A stretch of DNA of 46,688 nucleotides from Candidatus Woesearchaeota archaeon (GCA_017609465.1 JAFCDX010000006.1:1-46688); one strand, 5' to 3'. Shown: positions 36,431-46,311, counted from the stretch's first letter. Program-made: numbers and translations. Notes: generated from the sequence alone by a model not told the origin.

Positions 36431-39400
36431 ATGAAAAAAGAGGCATTAAAAAGTATAACTTTTATATTTGTTTTTTCAGTAGTTTTATTATCAATTTATA
36501 TTTTGATATATCCAGGCAAGGATGATTTATCTCAAATATCTGGTAAATCTGTAAACTCTAAAGACGGTATTATTGATTCTCCTGATTTGATGTTTGGAGT
36601 TCAGCAAGATTATATTAAGCAAACTTACTTTTTGGACTTGAATGGAGATGGTTATACAACAGAATCAGACTGCGACATGATAATATATAGAACCCCAAAT
36701 CCAGATTATAAGTGTGATTTTACCCCAAATTGTAAAACAGGAGATGCAAACCTAGACGGATCAATCTTTGCAACAGATGCTTCTAAGTGTAGAAGTGTAA
36801 CATCTCATCAAAGTCTAAACTTACCACAAACTCTAAACATAAGCGTTGTTTCAAATACATCAAATATAATAACTTTAAGAGTAATGGGAAAACTTTTAGG
36901 TAATGAGAATCCTATGGCAGGAATCATGGTGGAGCCTGAAACAGGAAATAAAAACAATGTATCTTTTAATGTAGATTATAATTATACAAATGATAGTGGA
37001 ATGGTTTCATTTAAATATGTTATTAATCAATTTAATACTCAGCAAGTTCTTAATTTTACAATATATAATGGTTCTGTGATTGGAAAAACTCTTGATGGTA
37101 TGGGAACAACAAAAGAATATAGTATAGGAAATGCTCTGAATACCACATTTAACTTTAGCAAAAAATCTCCTGTTATAATGGATATAAAAAATGTTACACT
37201 TGAGCCAAATATAACAATAATGTATTACTGGGAAAATTTAACCTTTAATTGCTCTGCAACTTTTTATGATACAGAAACAAAATATAATAATATATCATGG
37301 TATTGGTACCAAGAAGACAGTGTTTTTATAAGCAATTTAACAAATGGAATGAATATGAGCAATCACACAAATGTAATAAATGGAACTTATTGGAGCCCTG
37401 TAAATCTAAGTAATGGCACAGGAACTAAAAACTATAAATTTGGGTATAATTATTCCTGCGGTATTGGTATATGGAATGGATCAAACATGTATTTTGCAAA
37501 TTCTTCTAATGTAAGCATTGATGGTGACTTAAAGATTACAAAACTCAAATATCTAGGAAATCCCAGGGCTTTTTCATTAGATATTGAGGATTATGTATTA
37601 GGAGTTAATTCCAATGACACATGGGGCAATTATCATCAATATAATGATGGTTTAAGAGATCTAATGTATATTTATGACAAGACAAATGAAACCAAGTTCT
37701 CAGTAGGATTAATACCAAGACCTTCAACTTCAGAATGGTTAAATAGCTCTAATTTAAGTAGCACAGATTATAATTTCAGATATGTTACTGCAGATTTAAA
37801 TTATGATAGATATATGTATGTTTATCTTGATGGTGATTCGCACAATACTACTGCAGGAATAGAATATGTAGCAAGTACAAGCAAGCCTAATAACTTAACT
37901 CATACCTATAATATAACAATTGCTTCTTTTAATATATTCTCAAGCATTATGGGAAGAAATGCAACTGCATGGAAATTCCCTGACTTTAATAATGGACCTT
38001 TTGGTGATAAAGTAATAAAGTCAAATGAGATATTTCCATTCAAAATTTTACTTAAGTCTCATCCAGAACCAGAACTGCATACAGTGGAAAAAGATATAAA
38101 TAACACATTAATAGTTCATGAAACTCACAAGGAATCAAGTATTCCCACATCTTTTGGATTGAATTATTTCTTAAACACAAACATATGTCCTAATGGAACA
38201 TATGTTTCATGTATAAACAAAACAGATTATGTAAATGATGTAATAAACTTAATAAATTATGCAGAAGCGCAAGAAAATATATCATATGTTGATTACGGGG
38301 AAATAGGAGAATTAAGCTCTACATATGAAAATACTGTATTGAATATACAAAACAACACTATGTTTGAAATAGTTTCTAATAGCAATTGGACTTATAGAAA
38401 AAGAATGGCTATTAATATAACAGGAATATTTACTGCTTCAAATCAATATTTGAATTTAACAACTCCTTCAGGACTCACAATAGCACAAAATATGACCACT
38501 TATACCGATACTGGTAAAGATAGAGCAGCATTAATAATAATACCAGTAGAGGATGGGAATTATACATTAATTCCAATAGATGTGCAAAGCCCTGATCCTT
38601 ATTTTGAAATAGAAAACTTAACAATATATGCAAATAATACTAAGACTACTTTCAATGGAACTGATGCAAATTCTTCTGCTTATGCAATATTCAAGATAAA
38701 ATGGACAGGGAACTCAAATGTATGGGGAGATTACAATAATACAAATATTGACTTTAATTTAACTCATGGATTTAGATTTAATCATTCCAAAGGAGATGAA
38801 TGGTGGGTTGAGCATGACATGAAAACAGGCAAATTACATATATTGGGTAATTCCAGTTCAGGCACTGAATATATAACAGCACAAATGCCATTTGTATTTT
38901 CAAAAACGGTTAATAAGATAGGTAAAAAAGAATATTATATTAATACCACAGGGATGTTCAAGAATATAAGTTCAAATCATATGAACTTAAGCATCCCCGA
39001 GGATTATCATTCTGATTGGACACTGGAAGTAACTTATGCTAATGGAACCAAAGTATCAAAAAGTTTCTATGAATCATCCTCTATTATGTTTGATGTTCCT
39101 AAAATAGAGGAAAGAAGCTCTTTGAAAATAGAGTATTATGATGGAGTAAATCCTTCTATAACTGAGTTAACACCTTCTTCTGGAAATGTTAATTTGAATG
39201 AGGATGTAATTATATCCTGCTCATGCTCTGATAATTTTAATCTATCTACAATTGAAGTTAAAGTTGATGGTAACATTGTATGCTCTGCAAGCGATAATAA
39301 ACAGGGGCTTTCATGCAGTTCAGATTATAATTTTGGAACTCTTACCTCTAATAACACATTTAATATTCTTGGAGATCACACAATAGAATGCACTGCAACA

Positions 39401-39799
39401 GATACAAACGATAATATAGCCACACAATCAACAACAATAACTGTTAGAGCAACAAGCGGTTCTTCAGGAAGTGGTGGTGCTGGAGATGGAACTAGTGACA
39501 GTGGAGAACCTGTTATTGAAGAAGAATCAGAAGAAATAATACAGCCAGGAGAAAGTGAAGAAGGATCATTAACTGCAAGAGTGTTAGGAGAAGACATAGA
39601 AGCTGTATTGGAAGTTGGATTGGTTGATATAGGGTATTACAGAAAGATACCAAAAATGTCTGTTAAATTAAAAGAAAAAATAGAGGATAAATTGGATGCA
39701 GAAAAATTACAGTTTATTCCTTGGAGATTAATTGTTCTAATATTAATATTAATTACTTTAATAGTAGGGATATATTATTATAAAAAGGAAAAATTTTAG
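36431..39799 (+). CDS. large surface protein (1122 aa), dockerin-like N-terminus, Ig-like Cys domain, C-terminal TM
   Basis: DLNGDGYTTESDCDMI and DANLDGSIFATDASKC; SCSCSDNFNLSTIEVKVDGNIVC...CTATDTNDN; TM near the C-terminus. Confidence 0.75.
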   Translation: MKKEALKSITFIFVFSVVLLSIYILIYPGKDDLSQISGKSVNSKDGIIDSPDLMFGVQQDYIKQTYFLDLNGDGYTTESDCDMIIYRTPNPDYKCDFTPNCKTGDANLDGSIFATDASKCRSVTSHQSLNLPQTLNISVVSNTSNIITLRVMGKLLGNENPMAGIMVEPETGNKNNVSFNVDYNYTNDSGMVSFKYVINQFNTQQVLNFTIYNGSVIGKTLDGMGTTKEYSIGNALNTTFNFSKKSPVIMDIKNVTLEPNITIMYYWENLTFNCSATFYDTETKYNNISWYWYQEDSVFISNLTNGMNMSNHTNVINGTYWSPVNLSNGTGTKNYKFGYNYSCGIGIWNGSNMYFANSSNVSIDGDLKITKLKYLGNPRAFSLDIEDYVLGVNSNDTWGNYHQYNDGLRDLMYIYDKTNETKFSVGLIPRPSTSEWLNSSNLSSTDYNFRYVTADLNYDRYMYVYLDGDSHNTTAGIEYVASTSKPNNLTHTYNITIASFNIFSSIMGRNATAWKFPDFNNGPFGDKVIKSNEIFPFKILLKSHPEPELHTVEKDINNTLIVHETHKESSIPTSFGLNYFLNTNICPNGTYVSCINKTDYVNDVINLINYAEAQENISYVDYGEIGELSSTYENTVLNIQNNTMFEIVSNSNWTYRKRMAINITGIFTASNQYLNLTTPSGLTIAQNMTTYTDTGKDRAALIIIPVEDGNYTLIPIDVQSPDPYFEIENLTIYANNTKTTFNGTDANSSAYAIFKIKWTGNSNVWGDYNNTNIDFNLTHGFRFNHSKGDEWWVEHDMKTGKLHILGNSSSGTEYITAQMPFVFSKTVNKIGKKEYYINTTGMFKNISSNHMNLSIPEDYHSDWTLEVTYANGTKVSKSFYESSSIMFDVPKIEERSSLKIEYYDGVNPSITELTPSSGNVNLNEDVIISCSCSDNFNLSTIEVKVDGNIVCSASDNKQGLSCSSDYNFGTLTSNNTFNILGDHTIECTATDTNDNIATQSTTITVRATSGSSGSGGAGDGTSDSGEPVIEEESEEIIQPGESEEGSLTARVLGEDIEAVLEVGLVDIGYYRKIPKMSVKLKEKIEDKLDAEKLQFIPWRLIVLILILITLIVGIYYYKKEKF

Positions 39800-40419
39800 T
39801 TTAATTTTTTTATTTTTTTAAGCAACTCTTCTTTTTTTAGCTTAAACTGCCTTGGATTCAAATCAAGATATTTTATATCATCAAAATTTTTAATTATTTT
39901 TACTAATCTGTCCAAGAAATTTTCCAATTTATACTTCTTAAGCAAGGAAAAATATTTTTCAATGTTAATATCGCTATAAATCAATAGAGTCATTATATCT
40001 ATTTGATCTTTTTTTCCTTTTGTTGATTCACCTCTATCAAGTTCAGCACCCTGCTTTAATACCAAGAGAACTTCAGGAATAACAATATCTATATTTTCAA
40101 TTTTTGCTGAATAATTTTTAATATCTTCTACAGGAATGCTTAATCTTGAAAAATAAGGAACATATATATCTAAATCAATTTCATCAAATTCTATCTCATA
40201 TTTCTTAAGACTATCATTTTTCTTTAAATTATAATTCTCTTTAAGAAATTTTAAATCTTTCATGCTTTTTAATGCAATGTCAATATCTTTTGATTTGTGG
40301 AGTCCCGTCCATAAATATGCGGCCCATCCCCCAATTAGTATAAAATTAAAGTGTTTTTTTGTCAATTCCTTCAATATATTATAACTTTTCTCTGTTAGCA
40401 GACTATTCCAAAATTCCAT
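39796..40419 (-). CDS. AbiEii-like nucleotidyltransferase
   Basis: FNFILIGGWAAYLWTGLHKSKDIDIAL motif. Confidence 0.7.
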   Translation of the reverse strand: MEFWNSLLTEKSYNILKELTKKHFNFILIGGWAAYLWTGLHKSKDIDIALKSMKDLKFLKENYNLKKNDSLKKYEIEFDEIDLDIYVPYFSRLSIPVEDIKNYSAKIENIDIVIPEVLLVLKQGAELDRGESTKGKKDQIDIMTLLIYSDINIEKYFSLLKKYKLENFLDRLVKIIKNFDDIKYLDLNPRQFKLKKEELLKKIKKLN

Positions 40420-40987
40420 TTATTTTTTCCTCCAATGCTTTTAAAAAATCTTTTGCATACCATTCCTTTAAATTCCATAAGTCAACGAAGGTATGCGCGA
40501 TTGTAGTTGTTTTTTCTTTCATAAAATCATCTTTTTTTAATATGAATAAATTAGGGGTTTTATTATTTTCAGGAAATCTCTTTTTTATTTCTTCAACATC
40601 ATTGGAATAAATATAAACCTCTGAGTAATCCGCAGGAACATCCTTAAACTTGTATTTGTATGCTGAATAAGCTCCAAAAACACTGTCAGATGTAACTTCT
40701 GCTTCTATGTTTTTTACTGGTTTGTCAATCCTTGTTTTAAATATTATATCTTTTTCTATGTTCCTTATTGAAGCCCAGTAATATAATATTTTTTTTATAT
40801 CAATGATTTCTAAAGATCTTAATTTTACATTTACTGCATTCATCTTAATCAAAGGTTTTATAGCGTTATTTACAGTGCTCAAAGATATTTTAAGATATTT
40901 AGAGAGCGATAGCTGAGTAAGATTCTTGTTTCCTTTTTCAATTGCTGAAAAAAGCAATTCTCTGTATACATATTCTGATTTTTTCAT
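40403..40987 (-). CDS. AbiEi-like winged-helix regulator/antitoxin
   Basis: N-terminal HTH (LTQLSLSKYLKISLSTVNNAIKPLIKMNAV) and overlap with the downstream NTase gene. Confidence 0.6.
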   Translation of the reverse strand: MKKSEYVYRELLFSAIEKGNKNLTQLSLSKYLKISLSTVNNAIKPLIKMNAVNVKLRSLEIIDIKKILYYWASIRNIEKDIIFKTRIDKPVKNIEAEVTSDSVFGAYSAYKYKFKDVPADYSEVYIYSNDVEEIKKRFPENNKTPNLFILKKDDFMKEKTTTIAHTFVDLWNLKEWYAKDFLKALEEKINGILE

Positions 40988-40988
40988 A

Positions 40989-41037
40989 TTTCTATTTATT
41001 ATTCATAAATTTATAAATGTTTCTATTTTTATAGAAA
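40989..41037. promoter_or_regulatory. inverted repeat TTTCTAT-TTTT-ATAGAAA plus a third half-site around a TATA box
   Basis: TTTCTAT at 40989-40995 and 41020-41026, ATAGAAA at 41031-41037; TATA (TTTATAAATTT on minus strand) between. Confidence 0.5.
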
Positions 41038-41062
41038 TATATTTAAATCTTATATTTAAAAA

Positions 41063-43822
41063 TCAAAACTTCAAACTAACTACTTTTGATATTCCATCCT
41101 GCATTGCAACCCCATAAACTTGATCTGCTTCTGTTATAACATTATCATTGTGAGATATTATTATGTATTGGGCGTTATTTGAATATTTCTTTATTAATTG
41201 TGACAATAATTCTGAGTTTGCCTTGTCAAGGGCAGCATCAACTTCATCGAAGAAATAAAATGGTGCTGGATTATATTCATGAATAGAAAATATGAAAGCA
41301 AGGGCAGTTAATGTTTTTTCTCCTCCAGAGAGAGATTTAATATCCAGAAACTTATTGCCTACTATCTTAACTTTTATCTCAACACCTGAATTAAAAACAT
41401 CTTCCTCATCTTCAATCTCAATATGTGCAGACCCTTTTGTGCTTAATTGAGAGAATATTCTCTTAAAATTATCATTTATTTTCTTAAAAGTTTTCATGAA
41501 TATGTCTTTTTTCTGTTTTTCTATTTCATTTATTGCATTAAGAACATCCTCTTTCTCATTTTTCAATTTGTCTGTTTTTTCAACAAGTTCATTGAATTCT
41601 TTTTCAAGACCTTCATAAATCTCAAGAGCCCTTAAATTAACATTTCCTATTCTCATTATTTCTCTTTCATTTTCCCTTATCTTCAATGCAAGCTCATCAA
41701 ATGAAATATTATTTTTTATCTTAGCGTCCTTGAATTCCTCAAATTCCTTGTCAAGACCTTCCAATTCACCAATCAATTTTGCCTTGTTTATGTTATGCTC
41801 ATTAATAACATTTTCAATTTGTTTTGATTTCTCCTCTTCCTTAATTATCTTTGTTTCTATTTCCTGTATCTTTACTGAAAAAGAATCTCTTTTCTTTGCC
41901 ATGTTCTTGAAGCTACTATGGGTTTTTTGCTCTTCCTTTTCATAGTCTTTCAATGAATTCTTACTTTTTGTTATCTCTAAATTTAAATTCTTTAATTCTT
42001 CCTCAAATTCTTTTTTCTCTTTTTCATATTCCTTAAGAATTTTCTCGCTTCTGCTTGTTTCTGGGATGTACATATTTTCCAATTGCAAAATTATATTATT
42101 TACTTCAGAGCGCATCATCATTATTGTTCTCTCTTTCTCCATTTTTTCTTTTTCAAGAGATTCAAATGATTTTCCAGTTGATTTTAATGACAATTTTGAT
42201 TTTCCCAGATTTCCTTTTCTAACATAACCTCCAATCATTGCTCCGCTTGTTTCCATCAAGTCTCCTTCAAGAGTTACCATTCTTGCTCTTCCTATTCCTA
42301 TTTTTCTTGCCTCTTCTATATTGTTTACTATAAGGGTTAAAGAAAATATATACTCAAATATGTTCTTGAATTTTGAATCAAATTTTATTAAATCTATGGC
42401 GAGACCTTCTGTTTTTTTTGATAATTCTTTTATATCGTTGGAAGGATTCCTGGGTTTTATCTTGTTCAATGGTAAAAAAGTTGCAATTCCCAGTTTTTTG
42501 TTTTTTAATATCTTTATGTACTTTTGTGCTATAAAATCATCCTCAACAACTATGCTCTTTAATCTTGCTCCTGCAGCAGTCTCAATTGCCAATGCATATT
42601 TATTATCAACATCTATCAAATCCCCGACGGTTCCATAAACATTATCATCAGAGGCCTTTATTACTTCCTCAACAGCAGGATTGGGCCTTATGCTTGGGAT
42701 TGTTCTTAATGATTTCAATTGTTTATTCAATTCTTCCAAATCCTTTTCCAAACCATTTATTTTATCTTCATAGGATTTTTTCTCTTCCCTAAGAGATTTT
42801 ATTTTTTTTGAAGTTGAACTTGAATCTGATTTTATCTGCTTGCTTCTCTCTGTTATTTTTTCAATCTCGTTTTTGCAGACATTTATTCTTTCCTCCTTTC
42901 TTATTATTTCTTCTTTAAGATTTTCAATATTTTTTCTTAATTCAAGACTTTCTCTTTCGCCTTTGTCCTCAAGATTCTTGTTTAATTCAGAAATATTATT
43001 CCTTATTCTTGAAATATCTTCCCTATATTTTTTTATGTTGTTATTTATCTTGTTTAATTTTTCCTTTTGTTCATTTATCTTTTTGTCTATACCTTCTTTT
43101 TTCTTTTGTCTGTTTTGAATCTGCATATGAATCAATGTTGCCCTATTATCTTTCAAATCCTTTTCAAGCTTTTTGTATTTTATTGCCTGATCTTTTTCTT
43201 TTTGAAGTTCTCTTAGATTTGCCTTTCTCTCAGTTAATATTATTTCAGCTTCCTTTAATTTTGATTCTACTTTATCAAGTTCTCTCAGGGATTTTTGTTT
43301 TTTGTCTTCATAAATTGATATTCCTGAAGCATCTTCAATGATTCCTCTTCTCTCTTCAGACCTCATCTCTGTGAATTTTACTATGTCTCCCTGGAGCATT
43401 ATATTATATCCGTCAGGGTCCAAACGTGCAGTCCCCAATAGTTCAAGCATTTGTTGCCTTGTAGAAACATTATCGTTTATCTTGTAAATACTCTGTCCGT
43501 TTTGTCTTACTATTCTTGATATTTTCAAATATTCCTCTTCAACAGGAAATTCCTTTTTCTTATTATCAAAGAATATATCAACCTGAGCTTCCTTTGCAGG
43601 AGAGTTGTTTTTTCCACCATTATAAATCAAATTAGCTGATTTCTCAGCCCTCATTCCCTTTGCAGAGCTTTTTCCCAACACAAAACAAAGAGCATCACAA
43701 ATATTACTCTTTCCAGATCCATTGGATCCTATTACTGTTGAGAATCCATTCGGAAATACAAATTCTGTATGTTTTGCAAAGGATTTAAAGCCCTTCAACC
43801 TCATTTTTTGGATAATGGTCAT
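41063..43822 (-). CDS. smc: SMC chromosome segregation ATPase, short form (919 aa)
   Basis: GSNGSGKSNICDALCFVLG, hinge VYGTVGDLIDVDNKYALAIETAAG, LSGGEKTLTALAFIFSI, FYFFDEVDAALD. Confidence 0.94.
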   Translation of the reverse strand: MTIIQKMRLKGFKSFAKHTEFVFPNGFSTVIGSNGSGKSNICDALCFVLGKSSAKGMRAEKSANLIYNGGKNNSPAKEAQVDIFFDNKKKEFPVEEEYLKISRIVRQNGQSIYKINDNVSTRQQMLELLGTARLDPDGYNIMLQGDIVKFTEMRSEERRGIIEDASGISIYEDKKQKSLRELDKVESKLKEAEIILTERKANLRELQKEKDQAIKYKKLEKDLKDNRATLIHMQIQNRQKKKEGIDKKINEQKEKLNKINNNIKKYREDISRIRNNISELNKNLEDKGERESLELRKNIENLKEEIIRKEERINVCKNEIEKITERSKQIKSDSSSTSKKIKSLREEKKSYEDKINGLEKDLEELNKQLKSLRTIPSIRPNPAVEEVIKASDDNVYGTVGDLIDVDNKYALAIETAAGARLKSIVVEDDFIAQKYIKILKNKKLGIATFLPLNKIKPRNPSNDIKELSKKTEGLAIDLIKFDSKFKNIFEYIFSLTLIVNNIEEARKIGIGRARMVTLEGDLMETSGAMIGGYVRKGNLGKSKLSLKSTGKSFESLEKEKMEKERTIMMMRSEVNNIILQLENMYIPETSRSEKILKEYEKEKKEFEEELKNLNLEITKSKNSLKDYEKEEQKTHSSFKNMAKKRDSFSVKIQEIETKIIKEEEKSKQIENVINEHNINKAKLIGELEGLDKEFEEFKDAKIKNNISFDELALKIRENEREIMRIGNVNLRALEIYEGLEKEFNELVEKTDKLKNEKEDVLNAINEIEKQKKDIFMKTFKKINDNFKRIFSQLSTKGSAHIEIEDEEDVFNSGVEIKVKIVGNKFLDIKSLSGGEKTLTALAFIFSIHEYNPAPFYFFDEVDAALDKANSELLSQLIKKYSNNAQYIIISHNDNVITEADQVYGVAMQDGISKVVSLKF

Positions 43823-43877
43823 TATTAAAAATAGAGATGATTGTTTTAAATAGTTTACTGTGAGAGAAAATAAATAA

Positions 43878-44204
43878 TTAAGATAGACCCTTTAATTTAT
43901 TAACTAACTCATCAAATACTTTCTTTTTCTTTTCCTTGGATAAAGAAAATAGTAACTTTTCCACCATTTCCTCAGATATTGTAAAGATATAGTTTAATTT
44001 TATAATGCTGTCCTTTACTGCACCTTCTCTTTTAGATAAAGATATTCCCTTCATTTCAGTATTGCTAGTTATCCCAGCAACAATAAGATTATCAAAATCT
44101 TTGAATAAAATCAATGCTGGTCTTCTTTTAACCTCAAATGTATCTGTATATTGTATTTTAGTTAGAATAATATCTCCTGATTTATACATTATCCCATACC
44201 TCAT
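43878..44204 (-). CDS. MazF/PemK-like toxin
   Basis: GDIILTKIQYTDTFEVKRRPALILFKDFDNLIVAGITSN. Confidence 0.8.
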   Translation of the reverse strand: MRYGIMYKSGDIILTKIQYTDTFEVKRRPALILFKDFDNLIVAGITSNTEMKGISLSKREGAVKDSIIKLNYIFTISEEMVEKLLFSLSKEKKKKVFDELVNKLKGLS

Positions 44205-44406
44205 CCTCTTTATTATCCCATAACTCCCTCATCTTTGATTGCTGGATTTTATGAAGAAACTCATCATATTGATTATTTTTCTTTATATTTTTGAATATAT
44301 GGATCATATTTTTTATTAACTCATTATAAGTCTGCCTGGGATATTCTCTAACTTCTTTTAAAGAATCAACAATTTTTTTATTAAGTTGTATTGTTGTATT
44401 TTTCAT
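44182..44406 (-). CDS. cognate antitoxin
   Basis: Small ORF MKNTTIQLNKKIVDSLKEVREYPRQTYNELIKNMI overlapping the MazF-like gene. Confidence 0.65.
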   Translation of the reverse strand: MKNTTIQLNKKIVDSLKEVREYPRQTYNELIKNMIHIFKNIKKNNQYDEFLHKIQQSKMRELWDNKEDEVWDNV

Positions 44407-44456
44407 TATATATCACCTATAAATATTATATAATTAATTATATATAAATCTTTTGG

Positions 44457-45104
44457 TCAGAAATCAAGTATATTTTTTTGTTTTTTTGCATGTTTTTTGT
44501 AAGGAAGCCATGATTTTCTGAATATTCCATCATGTTTCTCATAATTTTCTTTTAGAAATTTTTGAGTTCTCTCATCAGACATATATCCTGAGCCAAAATC
44601 CTCTTTAATTTTCTTTTTTATTTTTTCAATTTCCTCTTCTCTTATGAATTTTGACAATACTGATGCTGAAGCACATTCAATGAAATTTAAATCTGCTTTG
44701 TGCTCTATCATTAATTCTGCTTCATGCTTGAGAAAAGTTCTTAAATAATTCTTGTATTCTTCCTTGTTTGGAGAAGGACAATCTATTATTACCTTGTCTG
44801 GCTTCAGATGATTTATTATCTTTGCTGTATTTATAGCTTCTAATCTGTTAAGATTTAAATTTTGAGAATTCAGTGCATCATCAATCTCTTCAACAGGAAC
44901 TATGAATGTCTTGTAATCTTTTACTATTTTCTTAATTTCCTTGTACAAATAATCTCTTTGTCTTTTTGTAAGTAATTTAGAGTCTTTTACTCCTAATTCT
45001 TTTAACTTAAAAACATCTTCCTCATTTATTAAAATACCCGACATTATTAAAGGACCGATGATGCAACCTCTTCCAGCTTCATCTATCCCGCATATTGTTT
45101 TCAT
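44457..45104 (-). CDS. rnhB: ribonuclease HII
   Basis: CGIDEAGRGCIIGPLIM, VKDSKLLTKRQRDYLYKEI, FIECASASVLSKFIREEEI. Confidence 0.93.
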   Translation of the reverse strand: MKTICGIDEAGRGCIIGPLIMSGILINEEDVFKLKELGVKDSKLLTKRQRDYLYKEIKKIVKDYKTFIVPVEEIDDALNSQNLNLNRLEAINTAKIINHLKPDKVIIDCPSPNKEEYKNYLRTFLKHEAELMIEHKADLNFIECASASVLSKFIREEEIEKIKKKIKEDFGSGYMSDERTQKFLKENYEKHDGIFRKSWLPYKKHAKKQKNILDF

Positions 45105-45300
45105 ACATATAAGAAAAATAAATTTATTATAAATTTATCTATTAGAAAAAGATTTATAAATTAATTTATATGTAAAAATATTAATATAGAAGGTACTGTA
45201 ATAATGTTAAAAAAGAGGAATTTAAAATTAATATATAATATTAATTTTACTTATTATTCTTGGTGCTTTAGGATATTTCTTATACTATAAGTATAATAAA

Positions 45301-45591
45301 TTATACTTCCTTTATTTCTTTTTCTATCTTTCTAATCTTTTCAAGTCTTTCATTAAGTTTTTCATACTTAGAATTAATCTTTTCCTTGCTTTCACTAAGT
45401 TTTGATTCTCTTTTCATTAAATTAGAAATTTTGTTTCTTAATTCAACTTCCTGACTTTTTGTAGAATTAAGCTTTTCTTTTAATCTGAATAAACTCCTTA
45501 CTATCTCTCTTTTTTGTTTATTTAATGCTGACAGCTCTTTTTTAATATCTTTTAGAGCCTCATTAAGCATCTGCTTTTGTTTCTTAGGCAT
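45301..45591 (-). CDS. coiled-coil hypothetical protein
   Basis: Heptad-rich Lys/Glu sequence. Confidence 0.55.
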   Translation of the reverse strand: MPKKQKQMLNEALKDIKKELSALNKQKREIVRSLFRLKEKLNSTKSQEVELRNKISNLMKRESKLSESKEKINSKYEKLNERLEKIRKIEKEIKEV

Positions 45592-45615
45592 AATTATTTT
45601 TATATTTTTTAATAT

Positions 45616-46311
45616 TTAAAGCTTTCTGTTATTTATCTTTGACATTATCTTGTTTATCTTATTCTTGCTTGAGTTATAGGTTTTTTTAGATATATATTTA
45701 GATTTGTATGCTTTTTGAAGCAATTTTTTCTTTTTTTCAAGTTTTTTAATTACTTCTTTTTTCTTCTGCCTTTTCATGAAATTCTTGTAAATTCTATCCA
45801 ATTTTGAATCAAGATTTTTGCTTATGTTTTTTAACTTCAATCTCTCTAATATTACAAAAACCAAGACAGAAATTATAATTAAGGTTATTATTATTGATAT
45901 AAGATAATTAACATTTCTAGATATTTTGCTACTTTTACTCTCATATAATTGAAATGTTTTTGATTCAGTATAAGTTTTGTTATTATGTTCTATGTTAACA
46001 GAAAATGTGTATATCCCGGGTTCTGTTTTTGGTATGTAAAATCCTCTTGTGAGATTCAATTCATCATCAAGAATTAATGTCTTTGTCTCTTTCATTATTA
46101 TTTTTTCATCATGAACAACAAAATCCACAATCAAGGGAGTCTTTATCATGTCAACATTATCTCTTATTATTATATTTGCATCAAGACTTTCATCAAAAGA
46201 AATATTATTGTTTTCCAAATTCACTTCAAGACCGATATCTAAAATACCATAAACCAATGGCATCAATAGAATTATTAAAAATAACCACCCCTTCATTTTT
46301 AAGAATAACAT
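45616..46311 (-). CDS. exported/membrane protein with extracellular beta domain and basic cytoplasmic tail
   Basis: Signal sequence, central TM, Lys-rich C-terminus. Confidence 0.6.
   Translation of the reverse strand: MLFLKMKGWLFLIILLMPLVYGILDIGLEVNLENNNISFDESLDANIIIRDNVDMIKTPLIVDFVVHDEKIIMKETKTLILDDELNLTRGFYIPKTEPGIYTFSVNIEHNNKTYTESKTFQLYESKSSKISRNVNYLISIIITLIIISVLVFVILERLKLKNISKNLDSKLDRIYKNFMKRQKKKEVIKKLEKKKKLLQKAYKSKYISKKTYNSSKNKINKIMSKINNRKL

Noticed and set aside
41447-43341. Several plus-strand ORFs antisense to smc (e.g. 41447, 42321, 42840, 43009)
   Set aside because: Phe/Ser/Leu-rich translations typical of the antisense of an A-rich coiled-coil gene; the smc frame fully explains the region.
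45199-45290. Possible small single-TM protein (ILLIILGALGYFLYYKYNK) downstream of a TATA box at ~45150
   Set aside because: Start and TM segment are in different frames; too short and uncertain to call.
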